From positions 3,348,001 through 3,412,000 of the forward strand of contig NZ_OX419519.1 of assembly GCF_948472415.1 (NCBI RefSeq): DNA of 64,000 nt, written 5' to 3'. Positions 31,975 through 41,215 of this stretch are shown piece after piece (position 1 is the first letter of the stretch; each line of letters begins with the position of its first letter). A model generated the notes under the pieces. The model worked only from the letters and a program-made list of their open reading frames with translations. It had not been told where the DNA came from and searched no databases. Both the position numbers and the translations under genes were made by a program. This DNA is from Kitasatospora fiedleri. GTDB lineage: Bacteria; Actinomycetota; Actinomycetes; Streptomycetales; Streptomycetaceae.

Positions 31975-33015
31975 ATGCGTTCTCTCCCCGCCACCGGCCG
32001 CCGGGTTCTCCAGGCGATCAGCACCGGCCACGTCCGTTCCGTGCTCTCCTCCGCGCCGCTGACCACCGCCCGACTGGCCCCCGCCAAGGCGATCGCCTCC
32101 GGCGCCGCGGTGGTCGCCGCCGGCGCCCTGCTGATCCCCACCGGGCAGGCCATCGCGCAGAGCGGGCACCCGGCCGACCACGCCGCCGCGGCCACCGCCG
32201 CCACCGGCACCGCCGCCACCACCACCACCGCCGTGCAGGACTTCCGCCTGCCGGTCCAGGCCGAGCAGCCGAGCGAGCAGGCCACGGCGGTCAAGGCCGC
32301 GGTCGTCGCCTCGCTGGGCGGCGGCTCCGGGGCGGACGCCCCGGCCCAGACCCAGACCCGGACCCAGGACGAGTCGGCCTCCCGCGGCGAGGAGCGCACC
32401 GAGCTGCTGGCCGCCGGGCAGAGCGACGAGCAGCAGGCCGCGGCCCAGGCCGCCGCCGCCCAGGCCACCGCCGAGCAGCAGGCCGCCGCCGAGCAGCAGG
32501 CGGCGCAGGCGGCGCAGGCGGCGGCCGAGCAGGCCGCCCAGCAGCAGGCCGCCGAGCAGCAGGCGGCCCAGGCCGCCGCCCAGCAGGCCGCCGCCGCCGC
32601 GAAGCCGGCCTGGTCCTCGCCGGCGCCGGGCGCGACGATCAGCAACCCGTACCACAAGACCAACGCGGCGTACGCGGCCGGCTACCACACCGGCACCGAC
32701 TTCGCGGTCTCGGTCGGCACCCCGGTGCTGGCGGTCGGCGACGCCACCGTGGTGTCCTCCGGCTACGCGGGCGCCTACGGCAACCAGATCGTGCTGAAGC
32801 TCTCCGACGGCCGCTTCGCCCAGTACGCGCACCTGTCGCAGCTGGGCGTGAAGGCCGGGCAGCACGTGGGCGCGGGCGACCAGGTCGGCAAGTCCGGCAA
32901 CACCGGCAACTCGCACGGCCCGCACCTGCACTTCGAGATCCGCACCGCCAACCAGTACGCGAAGGTGATCGACCCGGTCGGCTACCTGAAGCAGCACGGC
33001 GCGACCAACTTCTGA
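31975..33015 (+). CDS. Secreted M23-family murein metallopeptidase
   Basis: From ATG 31975 the protein has 346 residues. A hydrophobic export segment (AIASGAAVVAAGALLIPTG, ending QAIAQS) spans residues 40-63. Residues 130-205 are an Ala/Gln/Glu-rich predicted coiled coil made of AAEQQA-type repeats. The C-terminal LytM domain (about 215-345) has zinc ligands in HTGTDF and HLHFE, with GNTGNSHGPH before the latter. Such enzymes cut peptidoglycan cross-bridges during growth or sporulation; the coiled coil may anchor or regulate the peptidase. Confidence 0.93.
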   Translation: MRSLPATGRRVLQAISTGHVRSVLSSAPLTTARLAPAKAIASGAAVVAAGALLIPTGQAIAQSGHPADHAAAATAATGTAATTTTAVQDFRLPVQAEQPSEQATAVKAAVVASLGGGSGADAPAQTQTRTQDESASRGEERTELLAAGQSDEQQAAAQAAAAQATAEQQAAAEQQAAQAAQAAAEQAAQQQAAEQQAAQAAAQQAAAAAKPAWSSPAPGATISNPYHKTNAAYAAGYHTGTDFAVSVGTPVLAVGDATVVSSGYAGAYGNQIVLKLSDGRFAQYAHLSQLGVKAGQHVGAGDQVGKSGNTGNSHGPHLHFEIRTANQYAKVIDPVGYLKQHGATNF

Positions 33016-33051
33016 TCCGCCGCCCGCCGCACCCCGCCGAGCCGTCCGCGC

Positions 33052-33648
33052 CTACCGCGCGGGCGGCTCGATGCGTGCCGCGACCTCCAGCGCGACCTCC
33101 AGGGCCGCGTCCATCGCCTCCTCGACCGAGGGGCCCGGCCGGTCGGGCTCGCACAGGTCCGCCTTGAGCAGGAACATCGCCGAGTGCATGGAGGTCAGCG
33201 CCACGGTGGCGCGCAGCCGGTCGCGGAAGGTCGGCTCCGGCCCGTGCAGCAGGCCGATCATCCGGATCATCCGGTCCTTGAACGCCAGCCCGGCCGCGGA
33301 CTCGCGCAGCGCGGGCTGGTTCTCGTGGAAGAAGCGCAGCAGCGGGGCCCGCTCGCCCATCCCGGCCGCGAAGCGGCGCAGCAGCTCGTCGCGGAGTCCG
33401 GGCGACCAGGGCCTGCCCTCGCCGTAGGCGATGGCGTCGTCGAGCGGGGCGGACATCTTCTCCACGATGCCGCGGACGATGTCGTCCTTGGTCTTGAAGT
33501 GGTAGTAGAGGGCGGCCTTGGTGACGCCGAGGCGGTCGGCGATCTCCCGCAGCGAGGTCTTCTCGTAGCCGTGCTCGGCGAACAGCTCCAGGGCCACGTC
33601 GATGATCCGCGCTCTGGTGTCGCTGCGGGGGCTCTGGGTGGTGGTCAT
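33052..33648 (-). CDS. TetR-family repressor divergent from an MFS exporter
   Basis: This 198-residue regulator has a classic N-terminal HTH: RARIIDVALELFAEHGYEKTSLREIADRLGVTKAALYYHFKTKDD (residues 12-55). The ligand domain is helical. It is divergent from the MFS gene, with a 16-bp inverted repeat in the shared 209-base promoter region, so it almost certainly represses the exporter and itself until an exported compound binds. Confidence 0.92.
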   Translation of the reverse strand: MTTTQSPRSDTRARIIDVALELFAEHGYEKTSLREIADRLGVTKAALYYHFKTKDDIVRGIVEKMSAPLDDAIAYGEGRPWSPGLRDELLRRFAAGMGERAPLLRFFHENQPALRESAAGLAFKDRMIRMIGLLHGPEPTFRDRLRATVALTSMHSAMFLLKADLCEPDRPGPSVEEAMDAALEVALEVAARIEPPAR

Positions 33649-33743
33649 CGCTGGCGGCCTGCCTCTTAAGCGGGGAGCGGACGGGTGTCAAGGTCCGGTT
33701 CTCTCGGCATTCTCCCTGCCCAGAGGGTCTGATTCGAAACTGG

Positions 33744-33806
33744 CTTGACGACCGGCTAGGGAACAACCTACCGTGCCGGACGACGATTAACTAGCCGGTC
33801 GTCAAG
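33744..33806. promoter_or_regulatory. Operator: perfect 16-bp inverted repeat between tetR and MFS genes
   Basis: CTTGACGACCGGCTAG (33744-33759) and CTAGCCGGTCGTCAAG (33791-33806) are exact reverse complements separated by 31 bases. Each arm also contains TTGACG, which could serve as a -35 box for outward transcription. The layout suits cooperative binding of two repressor dimers controlling both genes. Confidence 0.8.
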
Positions 33807-33857
33807 TAAGTACCGCCGCGGCACCCCGCGGCTCCTGCGCCCCGGGAGAGACGCACC

Positions 33858-35474
33858 ATGACAACCCAGCAGTCCGAGGCGGTTCCGGAGGAGCCGTCGG
33901 TCGAACTCGGGAAGCCCGACGAGTTCGAGCAGCGCCCGCACCGCGAAGTCCGCCTGGTGATGGTCGGCCTGGTGATCACCATGCTGCTCGCCATGCTCGA
34001 CAACCTGATCGTCGGCACCGCGATGCCGACCATCGTCGGCGAACTGAACGGCGCCGAGCACATGTCCTGGGTGGTGACGGCCTACACCCTGGCCACCGCC
34101 GCCTCCACCCCGATCTGGGGCAAGGTCGGCGACCTGTACGGCCGCAAGGGCTCGTTCCTGGTCTCGATCGCCATCTTCCTGCTCGGCTCGGCGCTGTCCG
34201 GCCTGTCGCAGACCATGGACCAGCTGATCGCCTTCCGGGCCGTCCAGGGCCTGGGCGCCGGCGGTCTGATGGTCGGCGTGATGTCGATCATGGGCGCGCT
34301 GGTGCTGCCCCGCGACCGCGGCAAGTACCAGGGCATGTTCGCCGCCGTGATGGCGCTGGCCACCGTCGGCGGCCCGCTGATCGGCGGCTTCATCACCGAC
34401 CACCTGAGCTGGCGCTGGACGTTCTACGTCAACCTGCCGCTGGGCGCGATCGCGCTGGCCTTCGTCGTCGTCGTGCTGAAGCTGCCCAAGGTCCGCTCCA
34501 ACGCGAAGATCGACTACTTCGGCGCGGTCCTGCTCACCGTCGGCATCGTCTCGGCCGTGCTGATCACCACCTGGGGCGGCCACGAGTACGCCTGGGGCTC
34601 GAAGCAGATCCTCGGCCTGGGCGCGCTCGGCGTGGCCTCGCTGATCGGCTTCTGCTACGTCGAGCAGCGGGTCGCCGAGCCGATCCTGCCGCTCAAGCTG
34701 TTCCGCAACCGGAACTTCACCATGGTCTCGATCATCGGCTTCATCGTCGGTTTCTCGATGTTCGGCGCGGTGACCTTCCTGCCCACCTACCAGCAGATCG
34801 TCCAGGGCGCCTCGGCGACCAACTCCGGCCTGCTGCTGATGCCGATGATGTTCGGCATGCTGGTGATCTCGCTGGTGGTCGGCCAGGCCATCACCCGGAC
34901 CGGCAAGTACCGGATCTACCCGATCATCGGCACCGCGGTGATGGCCGGCGGCTCGCTGCTGCTCTCCACCCTCTCGGTGGACACCACCAGCTTCGCCTCC
35001 TCCTGCTACATGGTGGTGCTCGGCGCCGGCATGGGCTTCCTGATGCAGGTCACCATGCTGGTCGCGCAGAACAGCGTGGAGATGAAGGACATGGGCGTCG
35101 CCTCGTCCTCCGCCACCCTGTTCCGCACCATCGGCGGCTCGTTCGGCGTCGCGCTGTTCGGCACCCTGTACATCAACCAGGTCAACGACTCCGTCAAGGC
35201 CCTCCCCCCGGAGACCCTGGCCAAGATGGCGCAGAGCGGCGGCGGCGAGGGCATGTCGGCGATGAACCCGGCCACCCTGAAGCAGCTGCCGGCGAACGTG
35301 CTCAACGCCTACCAGCACGGCATCTCCAACGGCATGCACACCGTCTTCCTGTGGGGCACGGTGATCAGCCTGGTCGCCGTCGTCGCCGCGCTGTTCGTGC
35401 GCGAGGTCAAGCTCCGCGGCGGCGCGGACGCCGCCGAGGCCAAGGCCGAGGCCGCCCTGGAGGGCGCGCTCTGA
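33858..35474 (+). CDS. MFS drug exporter, DHA2 (EmrB/QacA) family
   Basis: This 538-residue inner-membrane antiporter has about 14 membrane segments. Motif A-like GKVGDLYGRKGSF follows the second helix, LDNLIVGTAMPTI is in the first (motif D1), and AAVMALATVGGPLIGGFITDHLSWRW is the motif C/antiporter region. The N-terminal 30 residues are acidic and cytoplasmic. It should use the proton gradient to export cationic or amphipathic compounds; the substrate is unknown. It is controlled with the divergent TetR gene. Confidence 0.93.
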   Translation: MTTQQSEAVPEEPSVELGKPDEFEQRPHREVRLVMVGLVITMLLAMLDNLIVGTAMPTIVGELNGAEHMSWVVTAYTLATAASTPIWGKVGDLYGRKGSFLVSIAIFLLGSALSGLSQTMDQLIAFRAVQGLGAGGLMVGVMSIMGALVLPRDRGKYQGMFAAVMALATVGGPLIGGFITDHLSWRWTFYVNLPLGAIALAFVVVVLKLPKVRSNAKIDYFGAVLLTVGIVSAVLITTWGGHEYAWGSKQILGLGALGVASLIGFCYVEQRVAEPILPLKLFRNRNFTMVSIIGFIVGFSMFGAVTFLPTYQQIVQGASATNSGLLLMPMMFGMLVISLVVGQAITRTGKYRIYPIIGTAVMAGGSLLLSTLSVDTTSFASSCYMVVLGAGMGFLMQVTMLVAQNSVEMKDMGVASSSATLFRTIGGSFGVALFGTLYINQVNDSVKALPPETLAKMAQSGGGEGMSAMNPATLKQLPANVLNAYQHGISNGMHTVFLWGTVISLVAVVAALFVREVKLRGGADAAEAKAEAALEGAL

Positions 35475-35492
35475 CGCCCCCCGCGGCCTGAA

Positions 35493-35535
35493 CGCGCGGC
35501 GGCCCGGGACCGAGTCGGTCCCGGGCCGCCGCGCG
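35493..35535. terminator. Bidirectional terminator between MFS and mutY
   Basis: A perfect stem of about 20 bp is built from GCGCGGCGGCCCGGGACCGA and its reverse complement. It lies 18 bases after the MFS stop and 11 bases from the convergent mutY stop. Confidence 0.9.
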
Positions 35536-35546
35536 TCGCTGCGCCG

Positions 35547-36452
35547 CTACTGCGGCAGCCGGTAGGTGCCCGGCCCGACCGGCTCGACCAGGCCGTCGGC
35601 GACCAGCCCGTCCAGCGCCCGGGCCCGCTGCACCGCGTCCGGCCACACCACGTCCAACTGGCCCTGCCCGACCAGCCCGTGGGCGTCCCGCAGCACCGCC
35701 AGCAGCTTGCCGCGCACCTGCCGGTCGGTGCCCTCGTAGGTCTGCCCGCGGCGCGCCGGGCCCTGGTACGGCGGGCAGCCGGCCCGCTGCCAGGCGCACT
35801 CGGTCAGCAGCGGGCAGCCGCCGCACGCGGGGCTGCGGGCGGTGCACACCAGGGCGCCCAGCTCCATCACCGCGACCGCCCAGGTCGCGGCCCGCTCGTC
35901 GGTCGCGGGCAGCAGCTCGTGCGCGGTGCGGCGCTCGGCGGCCGTGGTGGCGTTCGCCGGGTACTCGACGCCGGTCACCGCCCGGGCGAACACCCGGCGC
36001 ACGTTGGTGTCCAGCACCGCGTGCCGCTGCCGGAACGCGAACGAGGCGACCGCCGCCGCCGTGTACTCCCCCACCCCGGGCAGCGCCAGCAGCGCCGCGT
36101 GGTCGTCCGGCACCACGCCGCCGTGCCGCTCGGTGATCGCGACGGCCGCGCCGTGCAGCCGCAGCGCGCGGCGCGGGTAGCCGAGCCGGCCCCACATCCG
36201 CACCGCCTCGCCGGGCGCGTCGGCGGCCAGCGCGGCGGGCGTGGGCCAGCGCTCCAGCCAGGCCGCGTAGGCGGGCAGCACCCGCTTCACGGGCGTCTGC
36301 TGGAGCATGAACTCGCTGACCATCACGGCCCAGGGCGAGGCGTCGGGGGCCCGCCAGGGCAGGTCGCGGGCGTGGGCCTCGTACCAGCCGATGACGGTCG
36401 AGTGCAGCGCCTGGAGGGCGCCCGGGGCAAGAGTCGAAGCAGTGGCAACCAT
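35547..36452 (-). CDS. mutY: A/G-specific adenine glycosylase
   Basis: MutY removes adenine mispaired with 8-oxoguanine. The 301-residue protein from ATG 36452 has the catalytic glutamate (Glu47) in SEFMLQQTPVKR, the helix-hairpin-helix LPGVGEYTAAAV and the catalytic-aspartate strand LDTNVRR. It also has the 4Fe-4S ligands as C-X6-C-X2-C-X5-C in CTARSPACGGCPLLTEC. The E. coli-type C-terminal NUDIX-like domain is absent or very short, as in other actinobacterial MutY proteins, and a winged-helix-like tail replaces it. Confidence 0.93.
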   Translation of the reverse strand: MVATASTLAPGALQALHSTVIGWYEAHARDLPWRAPDASPWAVMVSEFMLQQTPVKRVLPAYAAWLERWPTPAALAADAPGEAVRMWGRLGYPRRALRLHGAAVAITERHGGVVPDDHAALLALPGVGEYTAAAVASFAFRQRHAVLDTNVRRVFARAVTGVEYPANATTAAERRTAHELLPATDERAATWAVAVMELGALVCTARSPACGGCPLLTECAWQRAGCPPYQGPARRGQTYEGTDRQVRGKLLAVLRDAHGLVGQGQLDVVWPDAVQRARALDGLVADGLVEPVGPGTYRLPQ

Positions 36453-36487
36453 GGCCCCACGATCCTGCCACGACCCGGGCCGCAGGC

Positions 36488-37273
36488 TTAAAGCCCCAGG
36501 TCGTCGAGCTCCTTCAGCAGGTCCGCGCGCGGGCTGACCGGCCCGGCCGGGCCGATCGCGGACGGGCCGGACGCACCGGACGCGGCGGATTTCCGGCCCG
36601 GGGCGGCACCCGGGGCGGGCAGCGACGGGGCGGCGGGGCCGCCGGGGAGCGCGGCCGCCTGCTTCGGGCGGCGGTCCCGGAAGATCCACGCCCCCGCTAG
36701 GCCGCCGACCAGCCCGCCCAGGTGGCCCAGCCAGGACACCCCCGGGGTGCCGGGGACCGCCGTGGTCAGCAGGTAGGCGAAGGAGGCGCCCATCACCAGG
36801 CCGATCAGCGAGTCGATCAGGTTCCGGTCGAACAGGCCGCGCAGCACCACGTAGCCGAAGTAGCCGAAGATCACGCCGCTCGCGCCGACGGTCACCGCGT
36901 CCCCCCGCTCGAACAGCCACACCGCCATGCCGCTGGTCACCACCAGCAGCACCGTCAGCCCGAGGAACTTGCGCACCCCGCGGTACGCGGCGAGGAACCC
37001 GAACACGAACAGCGGGCCCGAATTGCCCTCCAGGTGCTGCCAGTTCAGGTGCAGGAACGGCGCGGTCAGCAGGTACCCGAGGCTGTCCACGTCCCGCGAG
37101 CGGATGCCGTGCAGCAGGGCCATCCGCCCGTCCAGCAGCCAGTTCACCAACTGCACCGCCCAGACCAGGCAGAGGAAGCCGAACATGGTGAAGAACGCCC
37201 TGCGCGCCTCGGCGATCATCTGTGCCGGGTCGAGGGGCGTGCCGCTGGGGGCGCGGTCGTGCGGGGAGGCCAT
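36488..37273 (-). CDS. Rhomboid-family intramembrane serine protease
   Basis: This 261-residue membrane protease has about six helices. The catalytic serine is in VTVGASGVIFGYFGY (GxSx motif, near residue 132) and the catalytic histidine in SWLGHLGGLVGG near 180. A conserved HLNWQHLEGNSGPLF element lies in the L1/TM2 region. The C-terminal 65 residues are a disordered Pro/Ala/Ser tail. Substrates are unknown. The ATG lies only 7 bases after a TATAGT box, so the transcript may be leaderless. Confidence 0.9.
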   Translation of the reverse strand: MASPHDRAPSGTPLDPAQMIAEARRAFFTMFGFLCLVWAVQLVNWLLDGRMALLHGIRSRDVDSLGYLLTAPFLHLNWQHLEGNSGPLFVFGFLAAYRGVRKFLGLTVLLVVTSGMAVWLFERGDAVTVGASGVIFGYFGYVVLRGLFDRNLIDSLIGLVMGASFAYLLTTAVPGTPGVSWLGHLGGLVGGLAGAWIFRDRRPKQAAALPGGPAAPSLPAPGAAPGRKSAASGASGPSAIGPAGPVSPRADLLKELDDLGL

Positions 37274-37280
37274 GAGGGCG

Positions 37281-37309
37281 ACTATAGGGCGACACGACGA
37301 CGTGTCGAG
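37281..37309 (-). promoter_or_regulatory. Candidate leaderless promoter with embedded operator for the rhomboid gene
   Basis: Reading the minus strand, TCGACA and TATAGT are 16 bases apart, and the ATG follows 7 bases after the -10, so transcription would start at or next to the start codon. Between the two boxes lies a perfect inverted repeat, CGACACG-ACGA-CGTGTCG (37290-37307), well placed for a repressor. Confidence 0.45.
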
Positions 37310-37406
37310 TCCCTCTTCCGGACCAAATGGCGGATGATGTGAAAGAAGTGGTCCCGGTGCGGTGTTGATGCGTCAACAGGTGCACAAGGTCTCGTAGAGT
37401 TTGCGC

Positions 37407-38285
37407 GTGCCCTCTCTGCGCCAGCCCGTCGGCCCCCTGCCCGCCTCGATCTACTGGCGGCGCCGCGCCGTGTTCCTCGTCGCCCTCGCCGTCGTCCTCC
37501 TGGTGGTCGGCTGGCTCGTGTTCGGCGGCGGCGACGGCAAGCAGAAGAAGGACTCCGGGAAGGGGCCGCTGCCCGCGCCCGCCCAGTCGATCACCCCCGG
37601 CGCCTCCCCGACCGGCCCCGCGATCACCACCCGCCCCGGCGGCACCGGCGGCGGGGGCAACGGCGGTGGCAGCGGCGGCGGTTCCGGCACCGGCGGGACG
37701 GGCTCCGGCGCGGGCGGCGAGATCAGCGTCACCGGCGGCGGCTCCTCCGGCGGCAGCGGCGCCTCCGGCGGCTCCGGCGGGACGGGCTCCGGCGGTGGGA
37801 CGGGCACCGGCGTCGGCAACTCCCGCCCGGGCGGCGGGGCCTCGCCCGCCGTCAACACCACCGAGGTGATGGCGCTACCGGTCTGCACCACCGCGCAGCT
37901 GACCCTCGAACTCGCCCCGGGGCAGAACGCGTACCCGGCGAAGGACAAGCCGAAGCTGGCCCTGACCGTCCGCAACTCCTCCGGGGCGGGCTGCCGGATC
38001 AACCTCTCGCACGAGTACTCCTTCCTGACCGTCACCTCCAGCACCAACGAGCGGGTCTGGTCCTCCGCGGACTGCATCACCGAACGCACCGACGCCTGGG
38101 CCCAGATCGCCGGCAACAGCGGCGTCACCGAGACCTTCACCTGGGACCGCTCGCGCTCCAAGCCGCAGTGCGCCACCCCCGACCCCACCCCGGCCCAGCC
38201 CGGCAACTACCTGGTCCAGGCCGACCTCACCGGCCCGGCGGGCGGCCCGCTCTCCGCCCGCACCTCGCTGCGCCTGGAGGGCTGA
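37407..38285 (+). CDS. Membrane-anchored protein with Gly/Ser linker and Ig-like domain
   Basis: I start this 292-residue protein at GTG 37407; TTG 37401 is possible. A single membrane anchor at residues 22-45 (VFLVALAVVLLVVGWLVF) is followed by an extracellular linker extremely rich in Gly and Ser (residues 80-150, many GGSG-type units). A C-terminal beta-sandwich follows (TLELAPGQNAYPAKDKPKL, LTVRNSSGAGCRINLSHEY) with a likely disulfide. Function is unknown; it is probably a surface-displayed binding or scaffold protein. Confidence 0.75.
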   Translation: MPSLRQPVGPLPASIYWRRRAVFLVALAVVLLVVGWLVFGGGDGKQKKDSGKGPLPAPAQSITPGASPTGPAITTRPGGTGGGGNGGGSGGGSGTGGTGSGAGGEISVTGGGSSGGSGASGGSGGTGSGGGTGTGVGNSRPGGGASPAVNTTEVMALPVCTTAQLTLELAPGQNAYPAKDKPKLALTVRNSSGAGCRINLSHEYSFLTVTSSTNERVWSSADCITERTDAWAQIAGNSGVTETFTWDRSRSKPQCATPDPTPAQPGNYLVQADLTGPAGGPLSARTSLRLEG

Positions 38286-38314
38286 GCCCCGGCGCGGCCG
38301 CGCGGGCGGGACGG

Positions 38315-39421
38315 TCAGACGTACCGCTCCAGGATGGAGGACTCGGCCAGCCGGGACAGCCCCTCGCGCACCGAGCGGGCCCGGGTCTCGCCGACGCCCT
38401 CCACGGTCTGCAGGTCGTCGATGGACGCGGCGAGCAGCTTCTGGAGGCCGCCGAAGTGGTCGACCAGCCGCTCGATGACGGTGTTGGGCAGCCGCGGCAC
38501 CTTGGCCAGCAGCCGGTAGCCGCGCGGGGAGACCGCCGAGTCCAGCGACTCGGGGGTGCCGGTGTAGCCGAGCGCCTTGGCCACCGTCTGGAGGTCCAGC
38601 AGCTCGGCGTGGGTGAGCGCCTCCAGGTCGGACAGCACCTCGGTGACGGTGCGGCCCTTCTTGGCGGCCCGGTCCGGGAAGTAGTCGCGCACCACCAGCT
38701 CGCGCTCGGGCTCGACGCCCGCGATCAGCTCGTCCAGTTGGAGCGAGAGCAGCCGGCCGTCGGTGCCGAGCTCCAGCACGTACCCGGCGATCTCCCCGGC
38801 GATCAGCCGGACCATCTCCAGGCGCTGCACCACCGCCGAGACGTCCCGGACGGTGACCAGGTCCTCGATCTCCAGGGCGGACAGCGTGCCGGCCACCTCG
38901 TCCAGCCGGAGCTTGTAGCGCTCCAGGGTGGCCAGCGCCTGGTTGGCGCGGGAGAGCACGGTGGTGGAGTCCTCCAGCACCCGGCGGGCGCCGTTGACGT
39001 AGATGGCGATCAGCCGCATCGAGTGCGAGACCGCGACCACCGGGTAGCCGGTCTGCCGGTTGACCCGCTCGGCGGTGCGGTGGCGGGTGCCGGTCTCGTC
39101 GGTGGGGATGGTGGCGTCCGGCATCAGGTGGACGCCCGCGCGCAGGATCTTGGTGAGGTCCTTGTCGAGGATCACCGCGCCGTCCAGCTTGCACAGCTCG
39201 CGCAGCCGGGTGGCGGTGAACTCGACGTCCAGCACGAAACCGCCGGTGCACAGCGCGTCCACGCTCTTGTCGAAACCGAGCACGATCAGGCCGCCGGTGT
39301 TGGCCCGGAGCACCCGCTCCAGGCCGTCCCGGAGCGCCGTGCCCGGCGCGATCGCACTGAGGGAGGCCCGCAGCAGGGCCTCCTCGCGGGAGGACTTGTC
39401 CGCCCGGTCGATGGCTGCCAC
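38315..39421 (-). CDS. disA: DNA integrity scanning diadenylate cyclase DisA
   Basis: DisA makes c-di-AMP from two ATP and senses branched DNA. The 368-residue protein has the DAC domain with the diagnostic DGA (residues 80-82, KLDGAVI) and RHRTAER (113-119). A helical spine follows, then the C-terminal helix-hairpin-helix DNA-binding domain (LPNTVIERLVDHFGGLQKLL, VEGVGETRARSVREGL). It lies downstream of radA on the same strand, the usual actinobacterial pairing linking DNA damage status with c-di-AMP. Confidence 0.96.
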   Translation of the reverse strand: MAAIDRADKSSREEALLRASLSAIAPGTALRDGLERVLRANTGGLIVLGFDKSVDALCTGGFVLDVEFTATRLRELCKLDGAVILDKDLTKILRAGVHLMPDATIPTDETGTRHRTAERVNRQTGYPVVAVSHSMRLIAIYVNGARRVLEDSTTVLSRANQALATLERYKLRLDEVAGTLSALEIEDLVTVRDVSAVVQRLEMVRLIAGEIAGYVLELGTDGRLLSLQLDELIAGVEPERELVVRDYFPDRAAKKGRTVTEVLSDLEALTHAELLDLQTVAKALGYTGTPESLDSAVSPRGYRLLAKVPRLPNTVIERLVDHFGGLQKLLAASIDDLQTVEGVGETRARSVREGLSRLAESSILERYV

Positions 39422-39542
39422 GTGACTCCTTGGGCCGACCCGGACCGTGTGCCACGGCGGCCGACGGTCTGTCTGTTGTTGCTGCGAATGATGCCGATGA
39501 GCAGGTGAAGTCTAACTGCGTACGGCCGCGGCGGGGCGTGGG

Positions 39543-41063
39543 TCAGCCCAGTTCGTCCGAGTCGACCGGCTCCCAGCCCGCCATCAGCTCCTCCGGGAAG
39601 GCCGGGACGGGGGCCTGGGCGCGGGCCCGGGCGAGCGCCTGGGCGCCCTGCTGCGCGGGCGGCGCCGCGTCCTGCCGGGGCTTCGAACGGGGGCGGCGGC
39701 CGGGGATCGCCCGCAGCGCCTCGCCGATGTCGGAGACCTCCACCACCTTCATGCCCGCCGGGACCTTTCCCGGGTCCGGCGGCACCAGGGCGTGCGTGAA
39801 GCCGAGCCGGTGCGCCTCGGCGAGCCGGCGCTGCACGCCCGTCACCCGCCGCACCTCGCCCGCCAGGCCGACCTCGCCGATCGCCACCAGGTTGTTGGGC
39901 AGCGGCGTGTCGGTCGAGGAGGAGGCCACCGCGAGGGCGATCGCCAGGTCCGCCGAGGGCTCGGTGAGCTTCACGCCGCCGACGGTGGCGGTGTAGATGT
40001 CCTGCTTGCCGAGCTTCACCCCGCCGTGCCGCTCGACCACCGCCAGGATCATCGCGATCCGCGGCGACTCCAGGCCCGAGGTGGTGCGCCGGGGCGAGGG
40101 GATCTGCGAGTCCACCATCAGCGCCTGCACCTCGGCCACCAGCGGGCGCTTGCCCTCCAGCGTGACGGTCAGGCAGGTGCCCGCGACGGGCTTGTCGCGG
40201 CGGGTCAGGAACAGGCCGGACGGGTCGGCCAGGCCGACGATGCCCTCGTCGTGCAGCTCGAAGCAGCCGACCTCGTCGGTCGCCCCGTAGCGGTTCTTCA
40301 CGCCGCGGATCAGCCGCAGCCGGGCGTGCCGGTCGCCCTCGAAGGAGAGCACCACGTCCACCAGGTGCTCCAGCAGGCGCGGGCCGGCGATCTGGCCGTC
40401 CTTGGTGACGTGGCCGACCAGCAGGGTGGCCATGCCGCGCTCCTTGGACACCCGGATCAGCGCGCCCGCCACCTCGCGGACCTGCGCCGGGCCGCCGGGG
40501 GCGCCGTCCAGCTCGGCGGAGGCGATGGTCTGCACCGAGTCGAGGACCAGCAGGCCGGGGTTGACCGCGTCGATGTGGCCGAGCACCGCGCCCAGGTCCT
40601 GCTCGGCGGCCAGGTAGAGGTGCTCGGAGAGCGCGTTGATCCGGTCGGCGCGCAGCCGGACCTGCCCGGCGGACTCCTCGCCGGTGACGTACAGCGTGCG
40701 GTGCCGCTCGCCGGCCGCCTTCGCCGCCACGTCCAGCAGCAGCGTGGACTTGCCGACGCCGGGCTCGCCCGCGAGCAGCACCACCGCGCCCGGCACCAGG
40801 CCGCCGCCGAGCACCCGGTCCAGCTCCGGGACGCCGGTGGAGCGGGCGGTGGCGACCTGCCCGTCGACCTGCCCGATCGGCTTGGCGGGCGCGGAGACCG
40901 GCCCGGCCGCCGTCGTCCGGATCGGTACCGCGCCGTACTCCTCCACCGTCCCCCACGCGTTGCACTCGGGGCAGCGGCCGACCCACTTGAGCAGCTGGGC
41001 GCCGCACTCGGTGCAGCGGTACGAGGAGCGCGGCTTGGCGGTGGTCTTGGTACGGGCAGCCAT
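39543..41063 (-). CDS. radA: DNA repair protein RadA/Sms
   Basis: RadA promotes branch migration of recombination intermediates. The 506-residue protein from ATG 41063 has an N-terminal zinc finger (CTECG...CPECN), the RecA-like ATPase with Walker A GEPGVGKST near residue 95, and the RadA signature KNRYG (GVKNRYGATDE). A Lon-protease-like C-terminal domain follows (LPNNLVAIGEVGLAGEVRRV). The last 60 residues are a Pro/Arg/Ala-rich extension. disA follows after 121 bases. Confidence 0.96.
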   Translation of the reverse strand: MAARTKTTAKPRSSYRCTECGAQLLKWVGRCPECNAWGTVEEYGAVPIRTTAAGPVSAPAKPIGQVDGQVATARSTGVPELDRVLGGGLVPGAVVLLAGEPGVGKSTLLLDVAAKAAGERHRTLYVTGEESAGQVRLRADRINALSEHLYLAAEQDLGAVLGHIDAVNPGLLVLDSVQTIASAELDGAPGGPAQVREVAGALIRVSKERGMATLLVGHVTKDGQIAGPRLLEHLVDVVLSFEGDRHARLRLIRGVKNRYGATDEVGCFELHDEGIVGLADPSGLFLTRRDKPVAGTCLTVTLEGKRPLVAEVQALMVDSQIPSPRRTTSGLESPRIAMILAVVERHGGVKLGKQDIYTATVGGVKLTEPSADLAIALAVASSSTDTPLPNNLVAIGEVGLAGEVRRVTGVQRRLAEAHRLGFTHALVPPDPGKVPAGMKVVEVSDIGEALRAIPGRRPRSKPRQDAAPPAQQGAQALARARAQAPVPAFPEELMAGWEPVDSDELG

Positions 41064-41215
41064 GCGGGCCACCGTAGCGCCTCGCACCGACAGCGGCCGG
41101 ACGTCACCCGGACGGCGTCAACCGGGCGAACAAGGGAGCGGTCCTGTTACCCGAAAGAAGGACAAGCGGCCGAAACCCCCCGGGCGACGGGTTTCGGCTG
41201 CCTACCGTCGATCCC

